A stretch of 47,533 nt of DNA from Porticoccaceae bacterium (GCA_028822945.1 JAPKCN010000001.1:1-47533); one strand, 5' to 3'; counted from the first letter of the stretch, positions 25,839 to 35,826 are shown. Notes: generated from the letters alone by a model not told the origin. Numbers and translations are program-made.

Positions 25839-27039
25839 TCGCCGCTCACTCGCGCGGCGAGGAGCTGTGTCAGCGCAGCGCGGCGTCGCCCTGTTGGCCG
25901 CGTTGATATTGATGCTAGCGGTGGTTATGGTGCTCGGCAATATTTTTTATCGCCACCAGATCGACGTTTCGCACGCGGGATCTGCGGTGCACACCGATCA
26001 GGCGTTATTGTTGGCACTCAGTGTCGAGAGCTGGGCGCGCCAGCGACTATCTAGCCGGGTGGAACGTAATGGCCGACCGTTTAATACCGCAGACGTTGAC
26101 CACTCGGGTGAAACGTGGGCGCAGGCAGTGCCGATGTTGCCGGTCGAAGGTGGTATGATTCGTGGCTGCCTACAGGACTTGCAGGCGAAGATCAATATTA
26201 ACAATTTTGCTTGGTATGGCACGAATGGCGCTACCTTAGAGACTGAATTGTCGCCCGCCAATGACGCCCCTATGGGCACTGCGCGAGTCTGGCACAACTT
26301 GTTGGAATTGGCCGATCTGCCGGTTACTGGCGCGCGCAGTGCGACTTTGATTGACTGGCTAGATGCGGATGCTAACCTCATCAATTCCTGGGGTGCTGAG
26401 CAACCCGATTATGATGGTCTGCGGCGGGTGGTGGCCAACCGAACCGTTACAGATGCCAGCGAACTGGCTGCAGTAATCGGTTATGAGCTGCCCGAAGTGC
26501 AGTATTTACTGCCATTTATAACCGCCTTGCCGGTTACTATCACCGGTGCTCCGACGGGCGTTATAATACCGACTAAAATTAACATAAATACTGCGTCGGA
26601 GTCGATCTTACTGGCCCTTGGTGGATCTGTTGGAGAAGACTTTGTCGCGGCGGTTCTCGATGGCCGCGGACGCGGCAGTCACTTTAGTTCGGTTGAAAAT
26701 TTTTGGAGTAATCTCGACCAGCGACTGCTACTGACCCGCTCTCAAATAGAGCAGCGCTGGCCAAGCACGCTTTTAGATGTTCGCTCGGATTTTTTTCAGC
26801 TATATTTAGAGGTGCTGCTGGGTGACATTCATATTCAAGTAAAGAGTATAATCGATCTGCGTGGGTCCAAGCGCAAAGATCCCACGATATTGGCGCGGGA
26901 AATTGTCGTGGTGCCCAAGTTTTTGCCGGCCGCTGCGACTGAGAATCAACCCCTGTTGAGCGACGAAGCGGCAGATGGTGACGATCAACAGGACGATCTG
27001 TATCGGGTACAGACCGCCTGTGAAGTAATTGGAGTTTAG
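25831..27039 (+). CDS. gspK: Minor pseudopilin GspK
   Basis: Large tip pseudopilin. The 402-residue protein starts at GTG 25831 and has a leader ending in QRG followed by VALLAALILMLAVVMVLG. As usual for GspK, the mature protein lacks the Glu5 found in other pseudopilins. The bulky alpha domain includes the KININTAS helix-hairpin-helix-like segments. The C-terminus is long and acidic (SDEAADGDDQQDD), a little unusual. The gene ends 4 bp before gspL. Confidence 0.94.
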   Translation: MISRRSLARRGAVSAQRGVALLAALILMLAVVMVLGNIFYRHQIDVSHAGSAVHTDQALLLALSVESWARQRLSSRVERNGRPFNTADVDHSGETWAQAVPMLPVEGGMIRGCLQDLQAKININNFAWYGTNGATLETELSPANDAPMGTARVWHNLLELADLPVTGARSATLIDWLDADANLINSWGAEQPDYDGLRRVVANRTVTDASELAAVIGYELPEVQYLLPFITALPVTITGAPTGVIIPTKININTASESILLALGGSVGEDFVAAVLDGRGRGSHFSSVENFWSNLDQRLLLTRSQIEQRWPSTLLDVRSDFFQLYLEVLLGDIHIQVKSIIDLRGSKRKDPTILAREIVVVPKFLPAAATENQPLLSDEAADGDDQQDDLYRVQTACEVIGV

Positions 27040-27043
27040 ATCC

Positions 27044-28147
27044 ATGAGTGCGTCGGTAGACCACCTTTACAATCTCGATAAGCGCTTTCGCGCTAGCGAT
27101 ATCTTGCAGCCGATGAGCCTGTGGGTGCCCTCCGACCGAGTCACTTTGCACCGTATCGAAGCGCCGACAGCGCCGCCGCGCAAGTGGCCAAGCCTGATTC
27201 CTTGGATGCTCGAAGAGCGTATTCTTGGCTCGGTCGACGATATGCATTTTGTGTTTGGCGCACGCGTGGAAAACGGGTGTATCGATGTCTACGCGGTAGA
27301 TCGTCAGGACATGCAAGAGTGGCAGCGGGTATCTGAAAACGCTGGTGTAGCTGCGCTTAAAATGGTGCCGGATTACTTGGTGCTGCCTTGGGAAGCGGGC
27401 CGAATTAGTGTCGGTTGGTATGCCGGTCGTTGTTTGGTGCGGCATTCTGCCAGCGAGGGATTTGCCGCGCAGCCGGAGTTGGCCTGGGCGATGATCGAGC
27501 GCTTGATGGAGGCCGAAAAAGTACCGCCGCGGTTATCGATTAGCGTTCCAGATGCCGACAGTATTCCATCGAACCTGCGTCTGCAGGCCGAGATCAACCA
27601 ATCGCAACCGGATTGGGAAATGGCTGAAATGCCGGCATCCGTTGACCTCATGAGTGGCGAGTTCAAAGCGCAGCAACAGAGATCGCCGACCCGTTTATGG
27701 CCGATCAACAGTGCTTTGGCGGCACTTGTGACGGTTCTTTTTACGGCTTATCTGTATTTGGCAACGGCTGCTTTGAGTGCTCAGCTGGCCGAGTTAGAGG
27801 ATCATTTGAGAACCACTTTTGGGCGGGTTTTTATTGGTGAAAAGGCCGCTGTCGAGGACCTTCGGTCGGTGGCGAGCCAACAGCTTGTGCGCCTCGCTGC
27901 GCAGCGAGCCAGTCTCGACAGCATGCCCCTTCGGGCCGTTATGGCGCTGGGTGAGTTGATGACCAACTGTGACTGTGATCTGCGATCGCTGACCACCGAT
28001 GGTGAGCAGATTGAACTCGAGGTGGAAAATGCGGGTAAAATGTCATCGCGAAAAATCGTGATACGAGGCTATACTTTAGATATGCAACGGCTGGGCGGCG
28101 ACGCAGACGCTTGGCGCCTGATCTTGACTGCCGAGGCGGCAGCGTGA
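27044..28147 (+). CDS. gspL: Type II secretion protein GspL
   Basis: Bitopic inner-membrane protein that binds GspE in the cytoplasm and GspM in the periplasm. The ATG at 27044 (GGAG upstream) gives 367 residues. The first about 220 residues form the actin-like cytoplasmic domain, with IPWMLEERILGSVDDMHFVFG matching the family. One membrane helix follows (NSALAALVTVLFTAYLYLAT), then a coiled-coil-prone linker and a ferredoxin-like periplasmic domain. The stop overlaps the gspM GTG. It is recognisable mostly by domain plan and position. Confidence 0.92.
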   Translation: MSASVDHLYNLDKRFRASDILQPMSLWVPSDRVTLHRIEAPTAPPRKWPSLIPWMLEERILGSVDDMHFVFGARVENGCIDVYAVDRQDMQEWQRVSENAGVAALKMVPDYLVLPWEAGRISVGWYAGRCLVRHSASEGFAAQPELAWAMIERLMEAEKVPPRLSISVPDADSIPSNLRLQAEINQSQPDWEMAEMPASVDLMSGEFKAQQQRSPTRLWPINSALAALVTVLFTAYLYLATAALSAQLAELEDHLRTTFGRVFIGEKAAVEDLRSVASQQLVRLAAQRASLDSMPLRAVMALGELMTNCDCDLRSLTTDGEQIELEVENAGKMSSRKIVIRGYTLDMQRLGGDADAWRLILTAEAAA

Positions 28148-28638
28148 AGCTAGGATTTTCGATCAGTCTTTGGTACGCCGGACTACAAGCCCGAGAGCGG
28201 CGCGCGATCGGTGTCGGTGCGCTGGTGGGGGTGTTGTCGCTGGTGTTTAGTGTCATCCAACCACACTGGCAGTTGTATCGCCAGTTAAGTATCGATGTCA
28301 ACGACCGCCGGGCCGACCTGGCGTGGTTGGCGGGCCAGGTCGCCGAGGTTGATCGGCTCCGAAGCAGTTGCTCGGGCAGGCCGGCGCAGAGTGGTTCCGA
28401 GCGAGATATTGTGAGCCTGTTAGTGCGCCGTAATCAGGTGCGTTTAATAGATTTTTCGACCGAACAAGGGCCGCTCTCGCTGCGTGTTTCAGCGGCTAGC
28501 GCCAATGATATTTTGGCGCTCTTGGGGCAGCTCGCTTGTGCCGAGTACAGTCTGACCAGTGTAATTATTGAGCGCCAAAATGATGCTGCCGGTAGTCTCA
28601 ATTATGAGGCGACTATAGGACTAAGACGTGTCGATTAG
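28144..28638 (+). CDS. gspM: Type II secretion protein GspM
   Basis: Small bitopic inner-membrane protein partnering GspL. The 164-residue protein starts at GTG 28144, overlapping the gspL stop by 4 bp. An N-terminal amphipathic segment (WYAGLQARERRAIG) precedes a single hydrophobic helix (VGALVGVLSLVFSVI) and a periplasmic ferredoxin-like domain with LGQLACAEYSLTSVIIERQ. The RERR/IG start is typical of GspM. No gspN follows; the next gene is gspC. Confidence 0.9.
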   Translation: MKLGFSISLWYAGLQARERRAIGVGALVGVLSLVFSVIQPHWQLYRQLSIDVNDRRADLAWLAGQVAEVDRLRSSCSGRPAQSGSERDIVSLLVRRNQVRLIDFSTEQGPLSLRVSAASANDILALLGQLACAEYSLTSVIIERQNDAAGSLNYEATIGLRRVD

Positions 28639-28686
28639 ACGACCCTACAAACGCGGCTATTGGCGCGTTCGAACGAGGTACTCAGG

Positions 28687-29559
28687 ATGACTGCAGAATC
28701 TGCGCCAAGTTTGTTTTCGACGATGTCAGTGACTGCCCGTTGGCAGGCATTGCGAGGCCGTCCCAGCGATCTACTTCAAGTGGGGCTCAGCGCCCTATTG
28801 CTGTTAATTTTGTTGACGTTGCTGACCATAATTTTCCTCCAGATCGATAGGCCGCAGCCGCAACTACTTGCGGTACAGCGCGCGCAGCCGGCAGTGGTGC
28901 AGAACTGGAACTGGTTTCGCGGAACTCGCGACGCGCAGGTTGCCGTTCAAGCTGCACCAGAGCTTGCCGACATCAAAATTAATTCCGATCTGCTGGGGAT
29001 CTTAATCACCGCCAAAGTATCGACGGCTACACTCAAACACGCGGGGAAACCCGAGGCAGTTTACCTTCTTGGCGACGAGGTCAGCGCGGGTATAACCTTA
29101 GTTGAAATCGAGTCGCAGAGGATTGTGGTAGAGCAGAGCGGTGTGCGCAAGCAACTTTTATTGAAGCGGCCCGACTCGGTTATCGAGACCCAGTCGAGCG
29201 CTTCCGCTCGGGACCGTGATAGTGCTCCCACCCAGCAGGCCGGCTTTAGGTTGGCGAACATGTTTGGTGCAGTGCCGGTGAGCCTTGGCGGTGCCGTTGG
29301 CAGTTATGCATCAGGCTTTAAATTAAATGGATTGTCGCCAGAAATGCGTTCATTGGCAGATATCGAAGACGGCGATGTAGTGGTCGAGGTCAGCGGGTCA
29401 TCGGTGGAAGAGTTGATGAAGAACCCAGCTATTTGGATGAGTTACAGCGGACAGAGCAACTTGCCGGTGACGGTTATTCGCGGCGGCCGCGAAATCGTAA
29501 TCTATGTAAATGCCGCTAGTTTGTCGGCCAAAATGTTACCCCTGATGGGACAAAATTGA
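28687..29559 (+). CDS. gspC: Type II secretion protein GspC
   Basis: Inner-membrane protein linking the platform to the GspD secretin. With the ATG at 28687 (GAGG 8 nt upstream) it has 290 residues: one membrane helix (VGLSALLLLILLTLLTIIFL), a linker, the HR domain (DLLGILITAKVSTATLKH onward, with a VYLLGDEV element), and a C-terminal PDZ-like domain ending near the terminus (VVEVSGSSVEELM). In most type II clusters gspC and gspD are the first genes; here they follow gspM. The stop overlaps the gspD start (TGATG). Confidence 0.93.
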   Translation: MTAESAPSLFSTMSVTARWQALRGRPSDLLQVGLSALLLLILLTLLTIIFLQIDRPQPQLLAVQRAQPAVVQNWNWFRGTRDAQVAVQAAPELADIKINSDLLGILITAKVSTATLKHAGKPEAVYLLGDEVSAGITLVEIESQRIVVEQSGVRKQLLLKRPDSVIETQSSASARDRDSAPTQQAGFRLANMFGAVPVSLGGAVGSYASGFKLNGLSPEMRSLADIEDGDVVVEVSGSSVEELMKNPAIWMSYSGQSNLPVTVIRGGREIVIYVNAASLSAKMLPLMGQN

Positions 29560-31583
29560 TGAGACAAAAAGTAAAAAGGACGGGTTTACAATTGTCGCAG
29601 TGGATTGCCGAACGGCTGACTTACCTCAACGGTTGTGTTACGACCGGTTTGCTATCGCTAGCCTGCGTATTGCCCGTTGCTGCTCAGGATGAAGTACGTA
29701 TCAACTTCCGCGATGCCGATATTCGCAGCGTTATCGAGAGTGTCGCGGAAATAACCGGCAAGTCGTTTGTGTTGGACCCGCGCGTAAAAGGCAAGGTGAC
29801 CATCATCGCGCCGCAGCCAATTGACGGCAGCCTGCTCTACGAAGCGGTTTTGTCGGCAATTCAGGTGCAGGGTTTTCAGGCTGTACAAGATGGCGTGGTG
29901 ACGCGGATTATGCCCTTTAGCCAGGCGTTTAATTTCGCCGGTGGCGGTGGCGGCAACGAAATGAGCACCGAGGTTCTGAGCATCAAGCATGTGCAGGCGG
30001 CTACTTTGGTGTCAGTATTAAAACCCATGCTCAGTAATGGTGCGCGTTTGATGGCCTATGCGCCGAGCAATTACCTGGTGGTCTCGGATATAAAAACCAA
30101 TATAGCGCAGTTAAAACGCTTTATTAAACGCCTCGACGACCCAGATAGTTCAGCGGTCGAGGTGGTCAACTTAACGTATATTTCAGCGGCCGAGGCAGTA
30201 CACATCGCCGGTCAATTAAAACAGCTACAAAAGCAGGAATTGTCGCTGGTCGAGGATGGCTTAAACAACCGCATTATTGTCAGCGGTCCAGGGATTGCCC
30301 GTAGCGCTTTTAAAACTATGCTGCTGACATTGGATGTGCCGTCTACCAAACAGGGCAGTGTCGAGGTCATCTATCTCGATTATTTGCGTGCAGCTGAGAT
30401 CAAACCGGTCATCGATGGCATGCTTCAATCGGACACATTTTTGCGCCTAGCGGGTCAGTCTGGCGGCGACGGTAAAAGCAAGACTACCTATAAAATTGAG
30501 ATCGATGAACTCAATAATGCATTGATTTTAGCGGCGCCACGCGAGGTAATTCGCGAGGTCAACAACGTCATCAAGCAACTTGATCTGCCGCGACCACAGG
30601 TGTTGATTGAGGCGGTGATCGCCGAATTATCTGAGGACCAAGCTAGAGAGCTTAGCGCTCAACTGGTCTATTCGAGTAAGAACCGTGGCGCTTATCTAAG
30701 CAACTTTGACAGTGTTTTAAGCGGGTTGTTGGGGGCTACACTGGGTGGCAGCGACAACGCCTCGGCAACCACGATTATCAATCAGATTCCGAAAAAAGTG
30801 CTCGGTGTTGTCGGCGATTTTGACCGTGTTTCCGGTAAGGGAATGGGGCTGCTTGTGCAGGCGTTAAAGACTGATGGTGCTACCAAAATATTGTCGACGC
30901 CGTCAGTCGTTACGCTGGATAACGAGGAGGCGACCTTGACAGTTGGTGAGGAGGTGCCGTTTCAAACTGGCAGCTACACCAACAATAATAGTGGCAATTC
31001 TAACTCCAACCCGTTTACCACCATCAATCGCGAAGAGGTCGGAGTGATACTCAAGGTCAAGCCCCAGATCAGCAAGGGTGACGCGGTGCGCCTTGAGATC
31101 GAACAGGAGTCCTCCAAGGTTAAAGATGGTGGTACGGTCGGCTTGCAGACCACCACCAAAACTACTATGCAGACCAATGTGATGGTTCAGGACGGCGAAT
31201 TACTCGTGCTTGGTGGTCTAATCGAGGACACTGGTAAGGGTAGTGCCACCAGGGTGCCGCTATTGGGTGATATTCCCCTGTTGGGACGGCTGTTTCGCTC
31301 CACCGCAAAGAGTTCCAAACAACGTGTGACCATGATGTTTATCCGCCCGACTATCTTGCGCAGTCAGGAGGACGCGCGCAGCGTCACCAAGGGACGCTTT
31401 GACCACTTGATCACGCGTGATCTGGGTGGAGATAACCCGGGTTATTTGGCCCCTAAGCTAAAGAGCTTTGAGCCCATTGCCAAGGAACTCGATGCGGCTA
31501 AATTAGCAACCGCGCCCGAGGCTAGCTCCGAAGACGCTGCCGACGGTGATCTCGATGACCAAACTAAAGACTATAACCAATAG
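29559..31583 (+). CDS. gspD: Type II secretion secretin GspD
   Basis: Outer-membrane secretin that forms the exit channel. The 674-residue precursor has a signal sequence ending near PVAAQ, an N0 domain (INFRDADIRSVIESVAEITG), three repeated N1-N3 domains, and the secretin core with VPFQTGSYTNNNSG and LVLGGLIEDTGKG blocks. The S-domain tail is acidic. No pilotin gene is adjacent; GspA/GspB, encoded directly downstream, may help insert the secretin, as ExeAB does in Aeromonas. ATG 29559 overlaps the gspC stop; TTG 29556 is an alternative. Confidence 0.97.
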   Translation: MRQKVKRTGLQLSQWIAERLTYLNGCVTTGLLSLACVLPVAAQDEVRINFRDADIRSVIESVAEITGKSFVLDPRVKGKVTIIAPQPIDGSLLYEAVLSAIQVQGFQAVQDGVVTRIMPFSQAFNFAGGGGGNEMSTEVLSIKHVQAATLVSVLKPMLSNGARLMAYAPSNYLVVSDIKTNIAQLKRFIKRLDDPDSSAVEVVNLTYISAAEAVHIAGQLKQLQKQELSLVEDGLNNRIIVSGPGIARSAFKTMLLTLDVPSTKQGSVEVIYLDYLRAAEIKPVIDGMLQSDTFLRLAGQSGGDGKSKTTYKIEIDELNNALILAAPREVIREVNNVIKQLDLPRPQVLIEAVIAELSEDQARELSAQLVYSSKNRGAYLSNFDSVLSGLLGATLGGSDNASATTIINQIPKKVLGVVGDFDRVSGKGMGLLVQALKTDGATKILSTPSVVTLDNEEATLTVGEEVPFQTGSYTNNNSGNSNSNPFTTINREEVGVILKVKPQISKGDAVRLEIEQESSKVKDGGTVGLQTTTKTTMQTNVMVQDGELLVLGGLIEDTGKGSATRVPLLGDIPLLGRLFRSTAKSSKQRVTMMFIRPTILRSQEDARSVTKGRFDHLITRDLGGDNPGYLAPKLKSFEPIAKELDAAKLATAPEASSEDAADGDLDDQTKDYNQ

Positions 31584-31608
31584 GAAATCACTACCGACGA
31601 CTGACGCT

Positions 31609-33426
31609 ATGGCCCTCTACCTCAAGCATTTTTGTTTAAAGCGCGAACCTTTCTCGATCGTTCCCGATCCGGGCTTTTTATACCCCAGCATTCAACACCG
31701 CCAAGCAATCGCGCATCTAAAGTATGGTCTTGATCGCGAGGGCGGTTTCATCCTCCTCACCGGCGAGGTCGGCACTGGTAAGACCACATTGACCCGGACT
31801 CTTCTTAAAAGCCTACCAGCACACATTCGGGTTGCCTACGTGCTAAACAGCAAATTAGAGGTCGGTGACCTGCTCGCGAGTATTTGTCATGAATTGGCGA
31901 TTGATCTCCCAGCTACCCGCGGCCTCTCGTTTGCCAAGGAGTGCACTGATGCGCTATACCACGACTTGCTGGCGGTCCACGCTGAGGGGAAAAAGACTCT
32001 AGTGGTTATTGAAGAGGGACAAAACCTGTCCGCCGATGTACTCGAGACTCTGCGCCTTTTGAGTAATTTGGAAACACATACCGATAAGTTGTTACATATT
32101 TTACTCGTCGGTCAGCCCGAATTATTGGAGGCATTGGCTCAGCGTGAGCTGCGACAACTCAACCAGCGAGTGGTGGCGAGGTTCCATTTACTGCCGTTAG
32201 AGCGCGACGAGCTAGTCAATTATATCAACTACCGCCTGCATCGAGCCGGCGCTCAGAAAGCAATTTTTGACGCTGATTGTATCGCCGCTCTATTCGGTTT
32301 GAGCAAAGGTGTGCCGAGGTTGATCAATCTGGTTTGTCAGCACTCGCTGCTAGCCGCCTACTCGGTTGGTAGCCAGACCGTCTCCGGCAAATTACTCAAG
32401 CGCGCTGCTAGTGAGATTTTGGCGCCTTCCAGCGAGTCGCTCAAAGCGACGTGGCGCAGGCGTTTGCTGCTGCCAGTGCTGATGTTATCTGTCGGTCTTG
32501 GGCTAGGTTTCGGAATGGCCCGCGGGCCGCTCGACCTAGTTGCTGGGATCGACGCGCTGCTTGCACTTATTGTCGTTGCGCCCTACGAACAATCGCAAAC
32601 CGGGGAATTAGGCGCTCAACCGAAGGCGGTGCTGGGAGATACCCAGAGTGTTCATCAGACTGTGCATAGTGGTGATCTCCCCCTCGCAGTTGCACAATCG
32701 GTGGAATCATCTGTCCGTTTACTAACGAATACAGTACGTGCTGACTCAGAGGTTGAGATTCCCCAGCAGAAGAGTTCCCGGCCGTCGATCGCGGCGCATG
32801 GTGGTCTGCCAGAGCTCGTCACGATATTATCCCCGGTTGTCCCCAGTTTCGACGCCGAGACGGCATTGCTCAAGCTATGGTTGTCGCCCAATTCGCGGCC
32901 TTCGAGGCGGTCTTTCGCTGCGATTTTAGACGCTAGCGGACTGCGTCTTATCAACCTGCGTAATATCGACCTCGATCTTCTATTAGAGATCAATCGTCCG
33001 GGGATTGTAGAATTGCAACGGTCGGCTAGACGCGAAACTTTGGTGGTGCGGCAGGTGACCGAAACGTCCATTAGATTGCAGGGTGCAGAGGGGATTGAAA
33101 ACATCTCGCGAGAGGATTTTGTAGCTGTTTGGTCGGGCAGCTATCGCCATCTTTGGAAGCCCCCAATGAGCTACGGGGTGCTGCAAGATGGCCTCGAAAA
33201 TCGCCAGTTGATAGACTGGCTGCAGGCGCGACTAGCGCGCCTCGATGACGGTTACGAGAGGGTGATTACCGGTGGCCGCTACAGCGCCGCAATTCGCAGC
33301 AACGTACTGGCGTTTCAGCAGCGTTATCAATTGCGCACCGATGGCATACTCGGGCGCGAGACCACTATGATGATCAATGCTCTGACCGATTCTAGTATTC
33401 CGCTGTTGCGCAGTGAGGGTAGTTGA
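31609..33426 (+). CDS. gspA: Type II secretion assembly ATPase GspA (ExeA-like)
   Basis: Inner-membrane AAA+ ATPase with a periplasmic peptidoglycan-binding region that, with GspB, helps place the secretin through the cell wall. ATG 31609 (MALYLKHFCLKREPF) matches the normal start of the family and gives 605 residues; earlier in-frame codons lie inside gspD. Walker A GEVGTGKTT (52-60), Walker B VVIEEGQN, one membrane helix (LLLPVLMLSVGLGLGFGMA), a central C39-peptidase-like domain with SYRHLWKPP, and a C-terminal PG_binding_1 domain (SNVLAFQQRYQLRTDGILG) are visible. The ribosome binding site is weak, so translation may depend on gspD. Confidence 0.92.
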   Translation: MALYLKHFCLKREPFSIVPDPGFLYPSIQHRQAIAHLKYGLDREGGFILLTGEVGTGKTTLTRTLLKSLPAHIRVAYVLNSKLEVGDLLASICHELAIDLPATRGLSFAKECTDALYHDLLAVHAEGKKTLVVIEEGQNLSADVLETLRLLSNLETHTDKLLHILLVGQPELLEALAQRELRQLNQRVVARFHLLPLERDELVNYINYRLHRAGAQKAIFDADCIAALFGLSKGVPRLINLVCQHSLLAAYSVGSQTVSGKLLKRAASEILAPSSESLKATWRRRLLLPVLMLSVGLGLGFGMARGPLDLVAGIDALLALIVVAPYEQSQTGELGAQPKAVLGDTQSVHQTVHSGDLPLAVAQSVESSVRLLTNTVRADSEVEIPQQKSSRPSIAAHGGLPELVTILSPVVPSFDAETALLKLWLSPNSRPSRRSFAAILDASGLRLINLRNIDLDLLLEINRPGIVELQRSARRETLVVRQVTETSIRLQGAEGIENISREDFVAVWSGSYRHLWKPPMSYGVLQDGLENRQLIDWLQARLARLDDGYERVITGGRYSAAIRSNVLAFQQRYQLRTDGILGRETTMMINALTDSSIPLLRSEGS

Positions 33427-34007
33427 TGTCATATATTTTAGATGCATTAAAAAAAGCCGAGCGCGACCGCCTGCGCGAGGAAGTCGATGATATTGACGAT
33501 TTAAGTGGCAGCGCTTGGGATCCCTATGCGTCATCGGCAGCGACATCCAGATCGTCGTCGCACGCCATGCTCAGTTATGGATTGATGTTAGCGCTGGTGG
33601 TGGTGGTACTTTTGGCGATCGGCCTGTATTGGGAGACGCGCAGTGTGGCGGCTCAACTCGAGGTTTTGAATGGTCCACCGGCTGGGCCATACGAGCATAG
33701 TGGGGCCGGCGATAGACTGCCCAGTGGGGTCTTTAGCGCAGGCACCACCTCAGCCATGCCAGTGGTCTCGAGTCTTCCGCCGCTGTCGGAAGCGGAGAGC
33801 CGAATCGCTTTGTCGGCGGCGCCCGAACTGATTATTTCCGGTAGCCTGTATGTGTCTGAGGGATCGGCGTCGAACAGGATTTTTGTCGGAGCCAATGTCT
33901 GGAAAGAGGGCGATACTGTGGATACTGATTGGATCGTCTATCGAATCGGTATAGAGGCTGTCGAGCTGCGTTCGGGCGAGCGTCGAATCATGCTCAAATA
34001 TCCCTAG
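33426..34007 (+). CDS. gspB: Type II secretion assembly protein GspB (ExeB-like)
   Basis: Partner of GspA. The 193-residue protein starts MSYILDALKKAERDR, the hallmark of GspB, then has a cytoplasmic acidic stretch, one membrane helix (YGLMLALVVVVLLAIGLYW), a Pro/Ser/Gly-rich periplasmic linker and a small C-terminal GspB domain (LIISGSLYVSEGSA to the end). ATG 33426 overlaps the gspA stop (TGATG). It closes the gsp cluster and converges on aceK across a 49-bp gap in which I see no clear terminator. Confidence 0.92.
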   Translation: MSYILDALKKAERDRLREEVDDIDDLSGSAWDPYASSAATSRSSSHAMLSYGLMLALVVVVLLAIGLYWETRSVAAQLEVLNGPPAGPYEHSGAGDRLPSGVFSAGTTSAMPVVSSLPPLSEAESRIALSAAPELIISGSLYVSEGSASNRIFVGANVWKEGDTVDTDWIVYRIGIEAVELRSGERRIMLKYP

Positions 34008-34056
34008 CGAGGTTTTTAATTTTGCCGGGATATCGTCCGTCGAGTTGTAGGTGCCG

Positions 34057-35826
34057 CTAGTCTGAGAATACTTCTAAAAGAGAGTTTTTGCCGCGATCAA
34101 AGCGTTTCGCTCGGCGATAGGGAAAGACATCGACCACATAGCCTTGATTGATTTTCTGCTGTAAATTTTGCCAAAATTCGACCTCGTAAAGATCGCTATG
34201 AATCTCTTCAAATAAATGCCGCGCCCTCGAATTACCTGAGAAAAATAGCCGGAACTCCTCTGGGAAGACATCGTCGGGTGCCACCGAGTACCAAGTGCCT
34301 GCGCGCATTTCGTCGTATTCGTTGCGCGGTTCCGGTATCACCCTGAAGTTGCAGTCGGTAAGGACAGTGATTTCGTCATAATCATAAAATACAACGCGGC
34401 CGTGGCGGGTTACGCCAAAATTTTTCAATGGCATATCGCCAGGGAAAATATTCGCCGCTGCCAGCTGCTTGATGCAGTTACCATATTCGTCCATAGCATT
34501 ACGTATCTCATCTTCGCCGGCCTCGGTGAGAAAGATATTTAACGGCGTCATATAGCGTTCGGTATAAAGGTGTTTGATGAGCAACTGATCGCCGCGGATT
34601 TCTATTTGCGACCCGGCGACGGCGCTGAGTTCAGCGAGTAATTCTTTCGAAAAGCGCGCTATTGGAAACATCAAGTTGTTAAATTCCTGGGTATCTGCCA
34701 TGCGTCCAATGCGATCATGACGCGATACCATGTGGTACTTTTCGCGCACGATATCGTGGGTGACCTCCTTCGGTGGAGCAAATTTATCCTTGATGATCTT
34801 GAACACGATGTTGTAGGACGGCAGCATAAACACTGTCATGACCATACCTTTGATACCGGGGGCGATAATAAACTGGTCGTCGGAGTTACGCAGGTGGCCA
34901 ACTAACTGGCGATAGAATTCAGTTTTGGCGTGCTTGGGGAAGCCTAGGCTGTTATAGATTTCGTAATCGAGCTTTTTTGGCATCAGTTTTTTTAAAAAGT
35001 GGGCGTACTGGTAGGGCAGCGGTGCATCGACCATAAAGTGATTGCGGGTAAAGCTGAACACGACGCTCAGTTCGTCGACATCGAATAGCGCCGTGTCGAC
35101 ATACAAATAACCCTGTTCGGTATTTAAGAACACCAACGCCATGGGAAAGCTCTGCTCGCCATCGGTGACGCGGCCGACCATATATGCCGCTTTGCTACGG
35201 TAAAATATCGACTCTAAAATATCAAATTTAACTGCCTCTTTAGGTCCGCGCAACTGCGGCACGATCTCTTGTTCAAATACCGCCATAATGCAGTCGAGAT
35301 CAAGATCAGTGTCTTCACCGGGCAAGGCAAACTCAGATTCCTCGAGAATATTTCGAAAGGTCTGGCGAAAGTCGCTGCCCTGATAGCGCACAAAAATACT
35401 GTATTCTGCTACCGGCGCTTCGATGGCCTGTGATGAGCCGACATAGACAAAGTCCTCGGCTATTTTGTCATGGTCGTGAATACTGCTAAAAACTGAGTTA
35501 AAAAAGGTCTCGGCAATCTCAAAGTTGGGAAAATTGAACACCAGCTGGGTGTATGCGATCTTCGCCTCGCGCCATAAGTCCAGGGCTGCGAGGTCTTTAT
35601 TAGTGACCATACCTAAATAATGAACCGTCTGGAAAATTTTGTCGGTGTATAGTTCTAGACGATCGACATTAGCTTTTTGCACTCCGAGCCAATCGGCTTT
35701 CTCAAAGCGTGCCTTGGCACTCAGGGTGGCATTCAGATGGTCGGCAAAATAGCTGCGAAAGCCGTTTAGGATTGTTTTCGCCATGCGCCGCGAGGTCGAA
35801 TTGTGGATCAAGGGTTTTAGGGCCAT
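34057..35826 (-). CDS. aceK: Isocitrate dehydrogenase kinase/phosphatase AceK
   Basis: Bifunctional enzyme that phosphorylates and dephosphorylates isocitrate dehydrogenase, switching carbon between the TCA cycle and the glyoxylate shunt. ATG 35826 gives 589 residues, the normal length, and puts AKTILNGF at the position of the conserved start. The APGIKGMVMTVFMLPSYNIVFKIIKDKF region is the ATP-binding part; PGDMPLKNFGVTRHGRVVFYDYDE holds the catalytic/metal residues. The longer frame upstream overlaps another gene and is discarded. In enterobacteria aceK follows aceBA; here it follows two replication-like genes after 37 bp. Confidence 0.95.
   Translation of the reverse strand: MALKPLIHNSTSRRMAKTILNGFRSYFADHLNATLSAKARFEKADWLGVQKANVDRLELYTDKIFQTVHYLGMVTNKDLAALDLWREAKIAYTQLVFNFPNFEIAETFFNSVFSSIHDHDKIAEDFVYVGSSQAIEAPVAEYSIFVRYQGSDFRQTFRNILEESEFALPGEDTDLDLDCIMAVFEQEIVPQLRGPKEAVKFDILESIFYRSKAAYMVGRVTDGEQSFPMALVFLNTEQGYLYVDTALFDVDELSVVFSFTRNHFMVDAPLPYQYAHFLKKLMPKKLDYEIYNSLGFPKHAKTEFYRQLVGHLRNSDDQFIIAPGIKGMVMTVFMLPSYNIVFKIIKDKFAPPKEVTHDIVREKYHMVSRHDRIGRMADTQEFNNLMFPIARFSKELLAELSAVAGSQIEIRGDQLLIKHLYTERYMTPLNIFLTEAGEDEIRNAMDEYGNCIKQLAAANIFPGDMPLKNFGVTRHGRVVFYDYDEITVLTDCNFRVIPEPRNEYDEMRAGTWYSVAPDDVFPEEFRLFFSGNSRARHLFEEIHSDLYEVEFWQNLQQKINQGYVVDVFPYRRAKRFDRGKNSLLEVFSD

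Noticed and set aside
26684..27445. Minus-strand open frame of 253 codons
   Set aside because: Antisense to gspK and gspL, with a His/Arg-rich translation typical of shadow frames.
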